From GWE2-40-63 sp041664345 (GTDB lineage: Bacteria; Bacteroidota; Bacteroidia; Bacteroidales; SZUA-534): 64,000 bases of DNA. Made by a program: the position numbers and the translations under genes. Position 1 is the stretch's first letter. The number at the start of each line of letters is the position of its first letter. Shown in pieces: positions 1 through 8,232 of the stretch. The stretch is from NCBI GenBank assembly GCA_041664345.1, contig JBAYKX010000027.1, forward strand, positions 7,381-71,380, written 5' to 3'. The notes under the pieces are model-generated. The model made no database searches. It was not told where the DNA came from and was given only the letters and a program-made list of their open reading frames with translations.

Positions 1-1313
1 GGTTCGTTATAATACCAATCGGCAAGTGTGGCTGTAAATTTAGGTGAAATACTCCCATACTTATTCGTACGGATGGAACCCGATAAGGTGGTTCCAATGG
101 AATTAACTTTACGGGATATATCCTGCACATAGGAACCGCCAAATTCCGTATAGCCGAAATTAAATATCCGCTGATAGGCTATTCCCATATTATTTTTTTC
201 AGTAAACATGGAAGTGGTATAAATTGCTTTCACAATGTTTTTTGATAAGAGCGTAAATTCCCCCAATCCGCCACGCCCAAACATATCTTGCGAAAAATTG
301 CTGCTTACATCACCTAACTTAATATTTAAATTTTTTTGTCTGTACTGAATTATATATCTACCATATTTCCAGGGGTCATCATAAAATTGGCTACCGTAAG
401 AGTTTAATGAATAATAGATATCACCCTTATTTTTCAAAAGAATATTTCCATTTAAATTAATGGAGTACGATGGTTCTGCTTGTGAAAACAGGTTTTGAGC
501 TGTTACTTCCAAACTGGCCATTTTATAATTATCGGGTAATGGATTGTAATATCCTTTCTCTAGTTCTTTAAGCCAAATGGAAGTATTAAAAGCGGTATCG
601 GTGGAATAGGCTTTAATATTGATGCGATGAAATTTCTTTTCGGTAGTTTCATAATCCATTTTTAAAAAAACCGGTAGCGTAAACAGGGTATCGGAGTGAG
701 GTGGGATGGAAAGTTCCGACTTATAATGGCCTTCTAGTTCTCCCTTTGACGTAATGGTATTCTCTAACAATAAATCGAGATAAAACACTTCATCCGTATT
801 GCCATCATTTTGAAATAATAGCTCAATCGCAGCATCCTTTGTAACCTGATCGAAATAGACTAACCGGGACATGGGTGTGAATTTTACCTCCATTTTTTTG
901 GGGATATTTACAAAACTGTATTCCGTTTTAAAGGGGGTTCCTCTTAAATCGGATAATGAGGCCACAATGGCATAACCGATTTCACCTTTTGCATCTATTG
1001 AAGCCGATGCCCGAAAAGGAATTAATATGGAATCGTTAGGGCCTAAATTAATTTGCTGATTCTTTTCACCCATAAACGACCAGGATGAGGGGTAGCTGAA
1101 ATTAGTTTGGAAAGATACTTGCTGATTGGATGGGTTTTTTATTTTAAGCAGGTTAAAAAAAGTGGTATTGGGTTCGGTTTCAATTTTGTGTTTCAGAAAT
1201 TCTACTTCTATCTGATCATTCACATCCTCAAGAAAGTAAAACTGAGCGGTACCTAATTTAAAAAATGCAATTATGGTAAAAAAGGATAGTATTAATTTAC
1301 TGGATAATTTCAT
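1..1313 (-). CDS. Outer-membrane barrel protein, usher-like (partial, C-terminus beyond window)
   Basis: The frame is open from an ATG at 1313 to the window edge (437 codons), so the C-terminus is missing. Residues 1-23 are a signal peptide (ends GTAQ). Next come about 200 residues of beta-rich, Ig-like sequence, then amphipathic beta-strand sequence typical of an outer-membrane barrel (from about residue 290), including the motif LGDVSSNFSQDMFGRGGLG. That pattern, a strand ending in LGD followed by a Gly-rich F-x-RG-x-x-G turn, resembles the start of chaperone-usher barrels, but I cannot confirm homology from sequence alone. It lies 7 bp behind the small secreted gene at 1321-1818, so the two are probably cotranscribed. 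A PapD-like chaperone gene is nearby at 4842-5639, which supports a surface-assembly role. It could instead be another class of outer-membrane barrel. Confidence 0.6.
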   Translation of the reverse strand, partial: MKLSSKLILSFFTIIAFFKLGTAQFYFLEDVNDQIEVEFLKHKIETEPNTTFFNLLKIKNPSNQQVSFQTNFSYPSSWSFMGEKNQQINLGPNDSILIPFRASASIDAKGEIGYAIVASLSDLRGTPFKTEYSFVNIPKKMEVKFTPMSRLVYFDQVTKDAAIELLFQNDGNTDEVFYLDLLLENTITSKGELEGHYKSELSIPPHSDTLFTLPVFLKMDYETTEKKFHRINIKAYSTDTAFNTSIWLKELEKGYYNPLPDNYKMASLEVTAQNLFSQAEPSYSINLNGNILLKNKGDIYYSLNSYGSQFYDDPWKYGRYIIQYRQKNLNIKLGDVSSNFSQDMFGRGGLGEFTLLSKNIVKAIYTTSMFTEKNNMGIAYQRIFNFGYTEFGGSYVQDISRKVNSIGTTLSGSIRTNKYGSISPKFTATLADWYYNE

Positions 1314-1320
1314 ACAGTTT

Positions 1321-1818
1321 TCATTGCGACTGCAAGGTAATTACTAAATCGGTAGTAAAAACATCGGTTTCCATTCCCATTAATTCGCCCGCTTTAGCGC
1401 AATCATACACTATCGTAATAGTATGATTTCCTCCACCGGTATAATCTCCCATGGCATTGCTTATTATTTGATCGGTATTACTTAAGGTGGTTGTATTATA
1501 AAAAACACCATCTAAATAAGTGTGCATTTCGATGATGCTTAGCGGTAAACTGGCAGCACCATAATCAGGATTTAATGCAGCTTCATTGGACCGTACTTTT
1601 AACACCCAACCGTTAATGGATTCATGTTTATAATAAATCTGAACCTCAGTAAAACCTGATGGTGGAGTACCCAGTGTTTTTCCATTCTTAATATCTTTAA
1701 ACGATTCAAAATTGAATACTACCCGAGTTCCTTTTACCATTGCTATTCGTGCACTATTTTGCGAAAAACACAGAAGATATAAAAATGAAAATATGAAAAA
1801 TAAAATTATTTTTTTCAC
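1321..1818 (-). CDS. Small secreted protein of the surface-assembly locus
   Basis: This is a protein of about 165 residues that I do not recognise. I start it at the GTG at 1818 because that places a clean signal peptide (VKKIILFFIF...CFSQ) at the N-terminus. The longer ATG start at 1863 would fall inside the terminator hairpin of the preceding gene. The mature protein is polar and beta-rich, with a Cys near the end (IVYDCAKAG), and finishes in an alternating hydrophobic strand (TTDLVITLQSQ). The neighbouring 1912-2502 protein ends in a similar strand (VYLVLSAQ). Such C-terminal strands occur in exported subunits that are completed by a partner strand; that is an inference here. The outer-membrane barrel gene follows after 7 bp, so these two form an operon. 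Confidence 0.65.
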   Translation of the reverse strand: MKKIILFFIFSFLYLLCFSQNSARIAMVKGTRVVFNFESFKDIKNGKTLGTPPSGFTEVQIYYKHESINGWVLKVRSNEAALNPDYGAASLPLSIIEMHTYLDGVFYNTTTLSNTDQIISNAMGDYTGGGNHTITIVYDCAKAGELMGMETDVFTTDLVITLQSQ

Positions 1819-1855
1819 ACTGTGGTGTTTTAATTGAAAAGTGCAATTTAAAAAT

Positions 1856-1888
1856 AAAGTCAAACAGATTCAAAATCCGTTTGACTTT
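1856..1888 (-). terminator. Intrinsic terminator of the 1912-2502 gene
   Basis: The arms AAAGTCAAAC (1856-1865) and GTTTGACTTT (1879-1888) pair perfectly, and the stem extends inward with one mismatch. Read on the minus strand the stem is followed by a T-rich tract. It separates 1912-2502 from the next gene and argues against the upstream ATG at 1863 for that gene. Confidence 0.75.
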
Positions 1889-1911
1889 ATTTTCAGAAAA
1901 TGAATAAACTA

Positions 1912-2502
1912 TTATTGTGCTGATAAAACCAGATAAACATTGGTGGTATATCTATCAGCAGGTAAACTGGCTGCCAATAAACTACCTCCAGTTGTAGCTG
2001 TGGTTCCGCACTCCCAATTTATAATAAATGCATTTTGGGTAACATCACCGGCTCCTAACGTTGCAACCGATTCTACAATTGGAGAAGCAGGAGTTTGAGT
2101 CAAATCTTCGGGTGTAGCTGCTGCACCGATAAAATTCCAGTTGGTACCATCTACTCCACTACCATTACTGGTAACTTCGTAAGCAACAAAATTTAATGCC
2201 ATAGTATTGGCAGGATTATCAGCACCAATAAAGGTAGCATCTTCTGTTGAAAGATCTACATCAAAGTCAACTGATGAAGCTACAGTAAAATGCGTGTCGT
2301 AACGGTCAGTATTAGCCAATCCATTGGTGTATTGGTCAATGTTGGTAAAGGTAAATTCAATATTACCACCTGAAGTTACGTTCAAACGTAAGATTGAGTT
2401 CAAGTTCACAGAAACAGGAATTACCGCATTGTCAGCAACGGGCTGAGCATAAGTAAGGATGGAAATTCCCAACGAAAGAATGAGAATAGATAACTTTTTC
2501 AT
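1912..2502 (-). CDS. Secreted fimbrial-subunit-like protein
   Basis: This is a 196-residue protein with a signal peptide (MKKLSILILSLGISILTYAQ). The mature part is Asn/Thr/Asp/Gly-rich and predicted all-beta, with no catalytic motif and a single Cys (WECGTTATTGG). Its first mature strands (IPVSVNLNSILRLNVTSGG) and its final strand (TTNVYLVLSAQ) resemble the DUF4402-type or pilin-like exported subunits of Bacteroidota; this is an impression from composition, not a family hit. A strong terminator follows it and a repeat cluster precedes it, so it appears to be its own transcription unit. The divergent PapD-like chaperone and the usher-like barrel gene suggest it is an exported surface subunit. 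Confidence 0.7.
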   Translation of the reverse strand: MKKLSILILSLGISILTYAQPVADNAVIPVSVNLNSILRLNVTSGGNIEFTFTNIDQYTNGLANTDRYDTHFTVASSVDFDVDLSTEDATFIGADNPANTMALNFVAYEVTSNGSGVDGTNWNFIGAAATPEDLTQTPASPIVESVATLGAGDVTQNAFIINWECGTTATTGGSLLAASLPADRYTTNVYLVLSAQ

Positions 2503-2633
2503 AGTATTTAATTGTTTAAGTTTGACAAACGAAAAATATGGTGCAATATACTAAAAAACCAATATAAGACAAGGTTTGTTTGATAAAATGATAAAAAAAC
2601 TCTCTATAACGACGTTTTATAGTTGGCAAAATT

Positions 2634-2717
2634 TGTAACACTGCCTTGCAGGTGATGATTTTTTGTAACACCACCTTGCAGGCGGTGAATTTGTACCTCA
2701 CCACTCGGAGAGCGGTG
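2634..2717. repeat. Cluster of short palindromic repeats between two minus-strand genes
   Basis: Two near-identical 25-bp units start at 2634 and 2664 (TGTAACAC followed by CCTTGCAGG), 30 bp apart. A diverged third unit follows at 2692-2717. Each unit is a hairpin, for example CACCACC-TTGCA-GGCGGTG with one G-T pair. They lie just downstream of the SpoIIE sensor stop codon, and the look is that of REP-type elements. They could also terminate that transcript. Confidence 0.6.
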
Positions 2718-2722
2718 TTACC

Positions 2723-4639
2723 CTACTCCAGTTTGAATCCAATTACCAATATATCATCAATTTGAGAATATTTTGTTCCAATCCATTCTTTAATAGCATT
2801 GGCCAAAATTTCTTTTTGTTCGGGCATGGGCTTTTGATAGATTTCAAACAGTAATTCCCGAAAAGTTTTAATCATGAATTTTCGACCGCTATCCCCACCA
2901 AACTGATCGATAAAACCGTCAGAAAATATATAAAAATAGGATGGACCTGTAATATCTATTTTATGCATCTCATACTTATGGTCGTCCGATTTTCCACCAA
3001 TTCCGTTTTTGTCACCTTTAATTTGCTGAACTTCACCGTTTTGGATATAGATTAATGGATTTTTAGCCCCGGAATATTCTAAGGTCTTAGCCGTTTGATC
3101 GATAACGCAAAGCGACATATCCATACCATCCTGATTGCTGGTTTCCTTTTGTTTCAAAGTAAAACGCACTCCCCGGTGTAATTCTTCAAGAATTAAATCA
3201 GGACGGGTAATCCCGCGGTTGGTAATTTCGTCAATTAAATTGAATCCAATCATACTCATAAAAGCTCCAGGAACCCCATGACCTGTACAATCTATGGCTG
3301 AAATGATTATTTTCTTCGGGTTCTTTTCTTTTGCATTCGCATCTTGTTCCCGGCGGTGCATCCCAAATATTTTGAAAATGTCTGATTTGGCATCTACTTC
3401 TTCGAAATAATAGAAATCGCCACTTACAATATCGCGTGGTTTGAATAAAATAAATGCATCCTTTATTAATTCATTGAGTTGCTCTGTTTTAGGCAACAAG
3501 GCTTGTTGAATACCCTTGGCATAATTAATACTTTGGGTAATGTTTTGATTCTGATGAGCAATTTTTTTCAAGGCACTTCCCAATTGTTCACTCTTTTCAG
3601 CAATTTCTTTGTTTTGTTTTTCCAATTTGGTATTGGCTTTTTTTCTTGCCCGGTTCGACCGAAGCATTACAATAGCTAAAAACACCATCAAACCAAATCC
3701 GGCTGCAACCATTAATATGATTAGATTTTGGATTTTAGCTTTAGCTTCTTGTTCTTTAAGTGCCAGATCTTGCTTTTCTTGAGCAAGGGTAAGGTTTTCA
3801 ATTTCCAGTTCTTTTTTTCTAGCCTTTTCTTCAGCTTGCACTAAACTGTCTTGTTGCACTCTAAGAGTAAAACTCATGGAATCCTTAGTCTGTTCAAAAA
3901 GTAATTGTCGTAAATCAAACAACTCCGCTGATAAGCGCATTTCTTCTGCTGTTTTTACTACTTCCTGTTGAATTTCTATTTTTTCCTTGTCAAATTCTTT
4001 TTCTTTACTTTCCGTCTGCAGATAGGCTTGATATTGATCCCATTTGCCTTGAAATTCCTTCGATTTTTTAATATTTCCTATTTGATCAAAGTTTAACGAA
4101 AGGAGTTGATAACAATCCAATATCAATTGAGAATTTTTTTCTTCAGTTGCCAAGGCCAGTGCTTGCTCCAAATTTTTAATAGCTTCATCGCTTTCGCCTT
4201 GTATTTGCTGTATGTAAGCCACATCGATTAAGCCGGCAGCTATTTCGGACTTATTACCTATTTTTTTTCGGATGACTAAACTTTTTTGAAAATACTCCAA
4301 TGCAAAAGGCAGCTCTTCTAAATCGGTATAAATTACCGCAATGTTTGTATATATATTACGGACCTCAATATTTTTATCTTTCTGCATGTAAAAATCGGCT
4401 GCATTCAAATAATAATCAACGGCTTCTCTTAATCTGCCTACCGACCAATAAATTTTTGCAATTTGACTGTAACTTTGTCCTGCCTGTACCGGATCATTTT
4501 CCCTTGCAAACACCTCGGCCATCTCTTTTAATCGGGCAATCTGGGTTTTTTCAGCATCGCTTAAATTACGAATCGATTGCGAATAGGATTCTGAAATTAA
4601 ACTTACAATCAAAAATGAAAGAATTATTATTTTATTCAT
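2723..4639 (-). CDS. TPR sensor with SpoIIE/PP2C serine phosphatase domain
   Basis: A 638-residue membrane sensor phosphatase. In order it has a signal peptide (MNKIIILSFLIVSLISESYS), TPR-like helical repeats (about 30-200), a charged coiled coil (about 210-300), one transmembrane helix (about 303-325), a second coiled coil, and a C-terminal SpoIIE-type PP2C domain (about 390-635). The phosphatase carries the expected metal-site motifs: FKPRDIVSGDFYYF, DCTGHGVPGAFMSMIG, DGMDMSLCVID and FSDGFIDQFGG. The family dephosphorylates Ser/Thr on regulatory partners such as anti-sigma antagonists. No partner is next to it. It is divergent from the chaperone gene at 4842 and upstream of the secreted-subunit genes, so it may report on the surface locus, although that link rests on position only. 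Confidence 0.9.
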   Translation of the reverse strand: MNKIIILSFLIVSLISESYSQSIRNLSDAEKTQIARLKEMAEVFARENDPVQAGQSYSQIAKIYWSVGRLREAVDYYLNAADFYMQKDKNIEVRNIYTNIAVIYTDLEELPFALEYFQKSLVIRKKIGNKSEIAAGLIDVAYIQQIQGESDEAIKNLEQALALATEEKNSQLILDCYQLLSLNFDQIGNIKKSKEFQGKWDQYQAYLQTESKEKEFDKEKIEIQQEVVKTAEEMRLSAELFDLRQLLFEQTKDSMSFTLRVQQDSLVQAEEKARKKELEIENLTLAQEKQDLALKEQEAKAKIQNLIILMVAAGFGLMVFLAIVMLRSNRARKKANTKLEKQNKEIAEKSEQLGSALKKIAHQNQNITQSINYAKGIQQALLPKTEQLNELIKDAFILFKPRDIVSGDFYYFEEVDAKSDIFKIFGMHRREQDANAKEKNPKKIIISAIDCTGHGVPGAFMSMIGFNLIDEITNRGITRPDLILEELHRGVRFTLKQKETSNQDGMDMSLCVIDQTAKTLEYSGAKNPLIYIQNGEVQQIKGDKNGIGGKSDDHKYEMHKIDITGPSYFYIFSDGFIDQFGGDSGRKFMIKTFRELLFEIYQKPMPEQKEILANAIKEWIGTKYSQIDDILVIGFKLE

Positions 4640-4841
4640 ATTGTTAAAAGCATTTTAAATGGCTTATAAATTAATAGCAAAGATAACCAACTACAAACAA
4701 AGTGTTGAATTTTTTGTTTTAAAGGAACATATAATGTCATTTATCTAAATTATTGCACCAAATGTAATAAAACTTGAATTAATAGCTTAAATTTTAACGG
4801 ATTGTTTCATATATTAGCGGACTTTTAATTTTAATTTCTTT

Positions 4842-5639
4842 ATGAAAAAAATTATTTATAGTATTTCATTTCTTTTACTTTCAGTTGTTTTGGTGGGTCA
4901 GGATTTTGAAGTATCTCCTTTAAAAATGTTTTTTAATGCAGAACCGGGAGAGGCTCAGACCAAATTTATGACGGTAAAGAATCATAACAATAAGGCTGAA
5001 ACGTTTATTTTGAGTATTAGTGATTATTCAGTTAATTCTAAGGGCGAAGGACAATATGTGGCAGCCAATACATTAAAAAACAGCATTGCCGATTGGGTAA
5101 CCATAGCTCCTTCATTTTTTGAATTGAATCCAAGTGAAGAAAAAGAAATTGCAATAACCATGAGTCAACCGGTTGATGAATACGGTTCAAAATGGGGCGT
5201 TATAATGGTACGGACAGCAACGGAGCAAACTGCTTATTCTGCTGATAAGGCGGTTTCGGCAGGTATGGCATTGAGTCCAAGAATTGCAGTGAGCATTTAT
5301 CAAACACCCGGAACTAATAAAAAATTCCAAGCTACGGTAAGCAATTTAACCGAAATGGAATCAACCAATGATACGGTTCGCACCTTTTCAATTTTAGTTA
5401 ATAATTTAGGTGACATAATTACTGATTGTAAGGTATTATTAATTGCTACAAACATTAATACTGCAGAAGAATTTCCATTTCCTGAGAATACTTTTACCAT
5501 GTATCCTAAAAGTTCCAGAAAAGTAGAATTGTATTTACCCAAAACCTTGCCCAAAGGTACTTATTCTTTGGCTGCTATACTTGATTATGGAAGTAAAACA
5601 AATTTAGAAGGTACTCAGACCATAATTAAAATTGAATGA
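4842..5639 (+). CDS. PapD-like periplasmic chaperone
   Basis: A 265-residue secreted protein with a signal peptide (ending VVLVGQ). The mature protein begins FEVSPLKMFFNAEPGE and continues with a TVKNHNN strand, the usual opening of an Ig-fold PapD-like chaperone: S-P-x-x-hydrophobic, then a K/N-rich strand. A second beta domain starts near residue 160 (FQATVSNLTEME...) and runs to the C-terminus (YSLAAILDYGSK). There is no transmembrane segment apart from the signal. Known relatives deliver exported subunits to an outer-membrane usher. Divergent neighbours encode an usher-like barrel and small secreted proteins, which fits. A strong terminator follows 22 bp after the stop. Confidence 0.7.
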   Translation: MKKIIYSISFLLLSVVLVGQDFEVSPLKMFFNAEPGEAQTKFMTVKNHNNKAETFILSISDYSVNSKGEGQYVAANTLKNSIADWVTIAPSFFELNPSEEKEIAITMSQPVDEYGSKWGVIMVRTATEQTAYSADKAVSAGMALSPRIAVSIYQTPGTNKKFQATVSNLTEMESTNDTVRTFSILVNNLGDIITDCKVLLIATNINTAEEFPFPENTFTMYPKSSRKVELYLPKTLPKGTYSLAAILDYGSKTNLEGTQTIIKIE

Positions 5640-5660
5640 AGAATTTAATCTTTGTCAAAT

Positions 5661-5700
5661 AAAATAAACCCTAAAGATGCTATCTTTAGGGTTTATTTTT
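5661..5700. terminator. Strong intrinsic terminator
   Basis: The arms AAATAAACCCTAAAGAT and ATCTTTAGGGTTTATTT form a 17-bp stem with a 3-base loop, followed by a T run. It ends the chaperone transcript, and the MORN-repeat gene starts 14 bp after it. Confidence 0.9.
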
Positions 5701-5713
5701 TAATTGAATATAT

Positions 5714-6895
5714 ATGTATAGGTTTTTAATGCATTTTTTAGCGTATGGAGTTTTAAATATAGGCACGGTATCGGCTCAAGATACGCTCTATACCTATTAT
5801 CCCAATCAAAAAATAAAAGAAAAAATTTGTGGATCGCTTCATTCTGGTGATACCCTGAAAAATGGGAGGTATGAGTTTTATTCATCCGATGGTTGGCTTA
5901 ACCATCAGGGAAATTATAAAAATAATTCCTTGCATGGGGAATATTTTATTTTTTACTCTAACGGAACTCTTAAAACAAAATACCAATTTGTGGATGGTAA
6001 AAAAGAAGGTACATATTCCGTTTTTGATGGATATAAGAACCGAATTGAAGAGGGATATTTTCATGAAGATTTATTGGATGGTGTTAAAAAAAAATATAGT
6101 AGTTCTGGAAAACCAGAAGAAATTTCATCGTTTAAAGAAGGGAAAAAAGAAGGATTTCAGTGGGTTTATGGGATTCAAGGTCATATAATTTCAAAAATTG
6201 AATACAAAGGGGATTCTGTTAACGGTATATTTGAAATGTTTTACGACGATGGAAACCTGAATTATAGGGGCAAGAAAATAGGGAAGAATTATGTGGATTC
6301 ATTGGTGGTTTTTTATCTTTCAGGCGATACGCTGAGAAAATGTTTTTACAAAGATGGAAAAATTGAAGGGTTACTGAAATCGTATTATGAGCATGGAAAG
6401 CCTCAAATGATATATCAATATATAGGAGGAAATTTAGAGGGTGATTTTATTGAATATTTTCCTGATGGAACCATTGCCCAAAAGGGCCAATATACAAACA
6501 ACAAAAAAACGGGTATTTGGAAAGCTTATTACCCCACGGGAACTCTTCTTTCGATAGGGGAATTTAAGAATAGCCGATTTTATGGTGAGTGGATAATATA
6601 TTATGAAGGAGGGCAGTTGAAGCAAAAAGGAATCTATTTTGATGGTATCGCCTACAATCAATGGACCTATTGCCATCCGAACGGAATTGTTTGGAAGCGG
6701 GGATATTATTGCAATGATAAGCAAGACGGTTTTCGGACAATCTATACCGAACAAGGTATTTTAGAAAATGTGGTATGGTTTCAACACGGTACAATGCAAG
6801 GTTTTGCAGTTGCTATGCAAGATGATGGATGGCAAAAATTACTTGTTAAAAACGGGGAAGCTATTCCTGTTCTGGAAGAAGCAAAAACGGAATAA
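5714..6895 (+). CDS. MORN_2-repeat protein (YwqK-type)
   Basis: A 393-residue secreted protein with a signal peptide (MYRFLMHFLAYGVLNIGTVSAQ). The remainder is a run of about 13-14 MORN-like repeats of roughly 22-24 residues, each with the pattern G-x-Y/W-x-x-Y-x-x-x-G-x-x-x-x-x-G-x-Y-x-x-G-x-x-x-G, for example 'GEWIIYYEGGQLKQKGIY'. The repeats build an extended beta-hairpin ladder that usually mediates protein or lipid contacts. Bacterial relatives are often labelled 'YwqK family antitoxin component' without direct evidence of that role. It is flanked by terminators on both sides, so it is monocistronic. No enzymatic motif is visible. Confidence 0.85.
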   Translation: MYRFLMHFLAYGVLNIGTVSAQDTLYTYYPNQKIKEKICGSLHSGDTLKNGRYEFYSSDGWLNHQGNYKNNSLHGEYFIFYSNGTLKTKYQFVDGKKEGTYSVFDGYKNRIEEGYFHEDLLDGVKKKYSSSGKPEEISSFKEGKKEGFQWVYGIQGHIISKIEYKGDSVNGIFEMFYDDGNLNYRGKKIGKNYVDSLVVFYLSGDTLRKCFYKDGKIEGLLKSYYEHGKPQMIYQYIGGNLEGDFIEYFPDGTIAQKGQYTNNKKTGIWKAYYPTGTLLSIGEFKNSRFYGEWIIYYEGGQLKQKGIYFDGIAYNQWTYCHPNGIVWKRGYYCNDKQDGFRTIYTEQGILENVVWFQHGTMQGFAVAMQDDGWQKLLVKNGEAIPVLEEAKTE

Positions 6896-6913
6896 AAAAA
6901 GTTCATTAAACCC

Positions 6914-6948
6914 AAAAACCTCAAGATTTTTACATCTTGAGGTTTTTT
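6914..6948 (+). terminator. Intrinsic terminator of the MORN gene
   Basis: The arms AAAAACCTCAAGAT and ATCTTGAGGTTTTT enclose a 6-base loop and are followed by a T run. It lies 18 bp after the stop codon. Confidence 0.9.
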
Positions 6949-6950
6949 GA

Positions 6951-7142
6951 GCTAGGATTGAGAATGAAACAAAGGAATTACATGCTTATTTAAGTAACCA
7001 TACTGTAAGAAACCAAAATAGATTGAGGGTGGGTATTGAAGCAGAAATAAACTTTATTGCTTCATATTTTAATAAGGACAGCAAAGAATTAAAAATTGAT
7101 CTGATTGGCTGTATAAATAACTTAAAAATAAAATTTTTGTAG
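6951..7142 (+). pseudogene. C-terminal gene remnant upstream of the TA locus
   Basis: A 63-codon open frame without any start codon near its 5' end runs straight out of the preceding terminator to a TAG at 7140. The translated part (IENETKELHAYLSNHT..., KIDLIGCINNL at the end) reads like normal coding sequence. I read it as the 3' end of a gene whose front was lost. I cannot name the family. Confidence 0.35.
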
Positions 7143-7164
7143 ATTTGTAAAAAAACTGTTTGCC

Positions 7165-7440
7165 ATGACAACAATAACAATCAACGAAAGAACCGCTAAA
7201 GGGAAAAGCCTGTTACAGTTTCTTAGCAAGTTTGAAGGTGAAAATTTTATTCAATTTGAAAACGACCCAGCCTCACTAGGTAAAGTAATTAATAAAACCG
7301 TTAAAAAAAGAGGTGGACGTACAGAAAAACAAAATAAAGAACTGAATGAAACAACTAAAAAAGCAATTTTTGAATCTGAAAAACCAAATCTAAAAAGGTT
7401 TAAAACCGTAAAGTCATTGATGGATGATTTAAGGAGGTAA
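7165..7440 (+). CDS. Antitoxin of a YafQ-type TA pair
   Basis: A 91-residue charged protein. Its first ~15 residues (MTTITINERTAKGK) form a short beta-strand start typical of RelB/DinJ or Phd-like antitoxins. The rest is Lys/Glu-rich and helical and ends with SLMDDLRR, where such antitoxins wrap their toxin. A strong AAGGAGG ribosome-binding site lies over its stop codon and serves the toxin frame at 7443, which is the usual antitoxin-toxin coupling. The name comes mainly from this context, since the following frame is clearly YafQ-like. A TAGATTTG box at 7140-7147 could be the -7 element of its promoter. Family assignment within antitoxins is uncertain. Confidence 0.7.
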   Translation: MTTITINERTAKGKSLLQFLSKFEGENFIQFENDPASLGKVINKTVKKRGGRTEKQNKELNETTKKAIFESEKPNLKRFKTVKSLMDDLRR

Positions 7441-7442
7441 TT

Positions 7443-7721
7443 ATGTTTGAAATTACTAAAACAGGCCAGTTTAAAAAGGACTTTAAGCTAATTGAAAGAA
7501 GAAATTATAATTAATTGAAATTAGAAAAGGTACTCAATTTACTGATTACCGGAAAACCATTACCATTAGAGTACAAAGAACACCCACTTATTAACAATTT
7601 TAAAAATCACTTAGATTGTCATATTGAACCTGATTGGATTCTTATTTTTAAAAGAGATAATGTATCACAATTGATTACTTTGGTAAGGACTGGAACTCAT
7701 TCAGACATTTTTAAAAAATAG
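7443..7721 (+). pseudogene. yafQ-type mRNA interferase toxin, interrupted by an in-frame TAA
   Basis: Read through a TAA at 7512-7514, the frame from ATG 7443 gives a complete YafQ/RelE-fold toxin of about 92 residues: an N-terminal 'KTGQFKKDFKL' strand-helix, 'PLPLEYKEHPL', the catalytic-region motif 'CHIEPDWILIF' and the end 'LVRTGTHSDIFKK'. YafQ toxins cut mRNA on the ribosome. The stop falls at the position where relatives have a hydrophobic residue (GYDLSKLE-like), so one change such as TTA to TAA explains it. The start has an excellent AAGGAGG site 6 bp upstream. Restarting at the TTG at 7515 would omit the first 23 residues, so activity is unlikely. Confidence 0.8.
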
Positions 7722-7890
7722 ATTAAACCTGGACCAAATCATTTTTTTTATTCTCCGCCCTGAACATCGTAATGTTCATAATTTTCACTGAATATTTTTT
7801 TACCGGGGTATTTAATTAACACATTCAACCCAGTTTATTTTATTCTTTACAATCAAAAACAGCAATTTCATAGGTTTGCAAAAAAAAAAA

Positions 7891-7909
7891 CCTCAAATAT
7901 AATTTGAGG
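7891..7909 (-). terminator. Terminator of tRNA-Lys
   Basis: The stem CCTCAAAT/ATTTGAGG with a 3-base loop is followed, read on the minus strand, by a run of T (A run at 7881-7890). It lies about 27 bp beyond the tRNA 3' end. Confidence 0.85.
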
Positions 7910-7935
7910 TCCAATTGGTGTGAGTTGTTATTAAG

Positions 7936-8008
7936 TGATCCAGCTGGGATTCGAACCCAGGACCCCATCCTTAAAAGGGATGTGCTCTACCGACTGAGCT
8001 ACTGAATC
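7936..8008 (-). tRNA. tRNA-Lys (anticodon TTT)
   Basis: On the minus strand a full cloverleaf folds: the 7-bp acceptor GATTCAG/CTGGATC, a D-arm with AGCTCAGTCGGTAGAGC, the anticodon stem CATCC/GGATG around loop CTTTTAA (anticodon TTT), and a T-arm with GGTTCGAATCC. The discriminator base is A and no CCA is encoded. A terminator follows. Confidence 0.97.
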
Positions 8009-8232
8009 GTTTTTTTTAAAGCGATGCAAAGATACTATCTAAATTTTATTTTGCAAGTGGGAGCAACTATTTTTTTGAATATTTCAGTATTACAGAAGTA
8101 TTGGTTTGAGAATCAAAATTTTAGTTCTCAAATATTTTTTTTCATTCAACCCATGATTACAATTGAAGGACTGAATGAAAACAATACCTTTGAAAATTAA
8201 AAACCGATAAAAGATGATAAAAACTAACTGTA

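Noticed and set aside
2516..2704. Open frame of 62 codons over the repeat cluster
   Set aside because: It translates the palindromic repeats and shows no signal, domain or ribosome site.
7741..7860. Possible regulatory RNA before tRNA-Lys
   Set aside because: Only a weak GAACAT-CGTA-ATGTTC hairpin is visible, with no promoter or terminator of its own.
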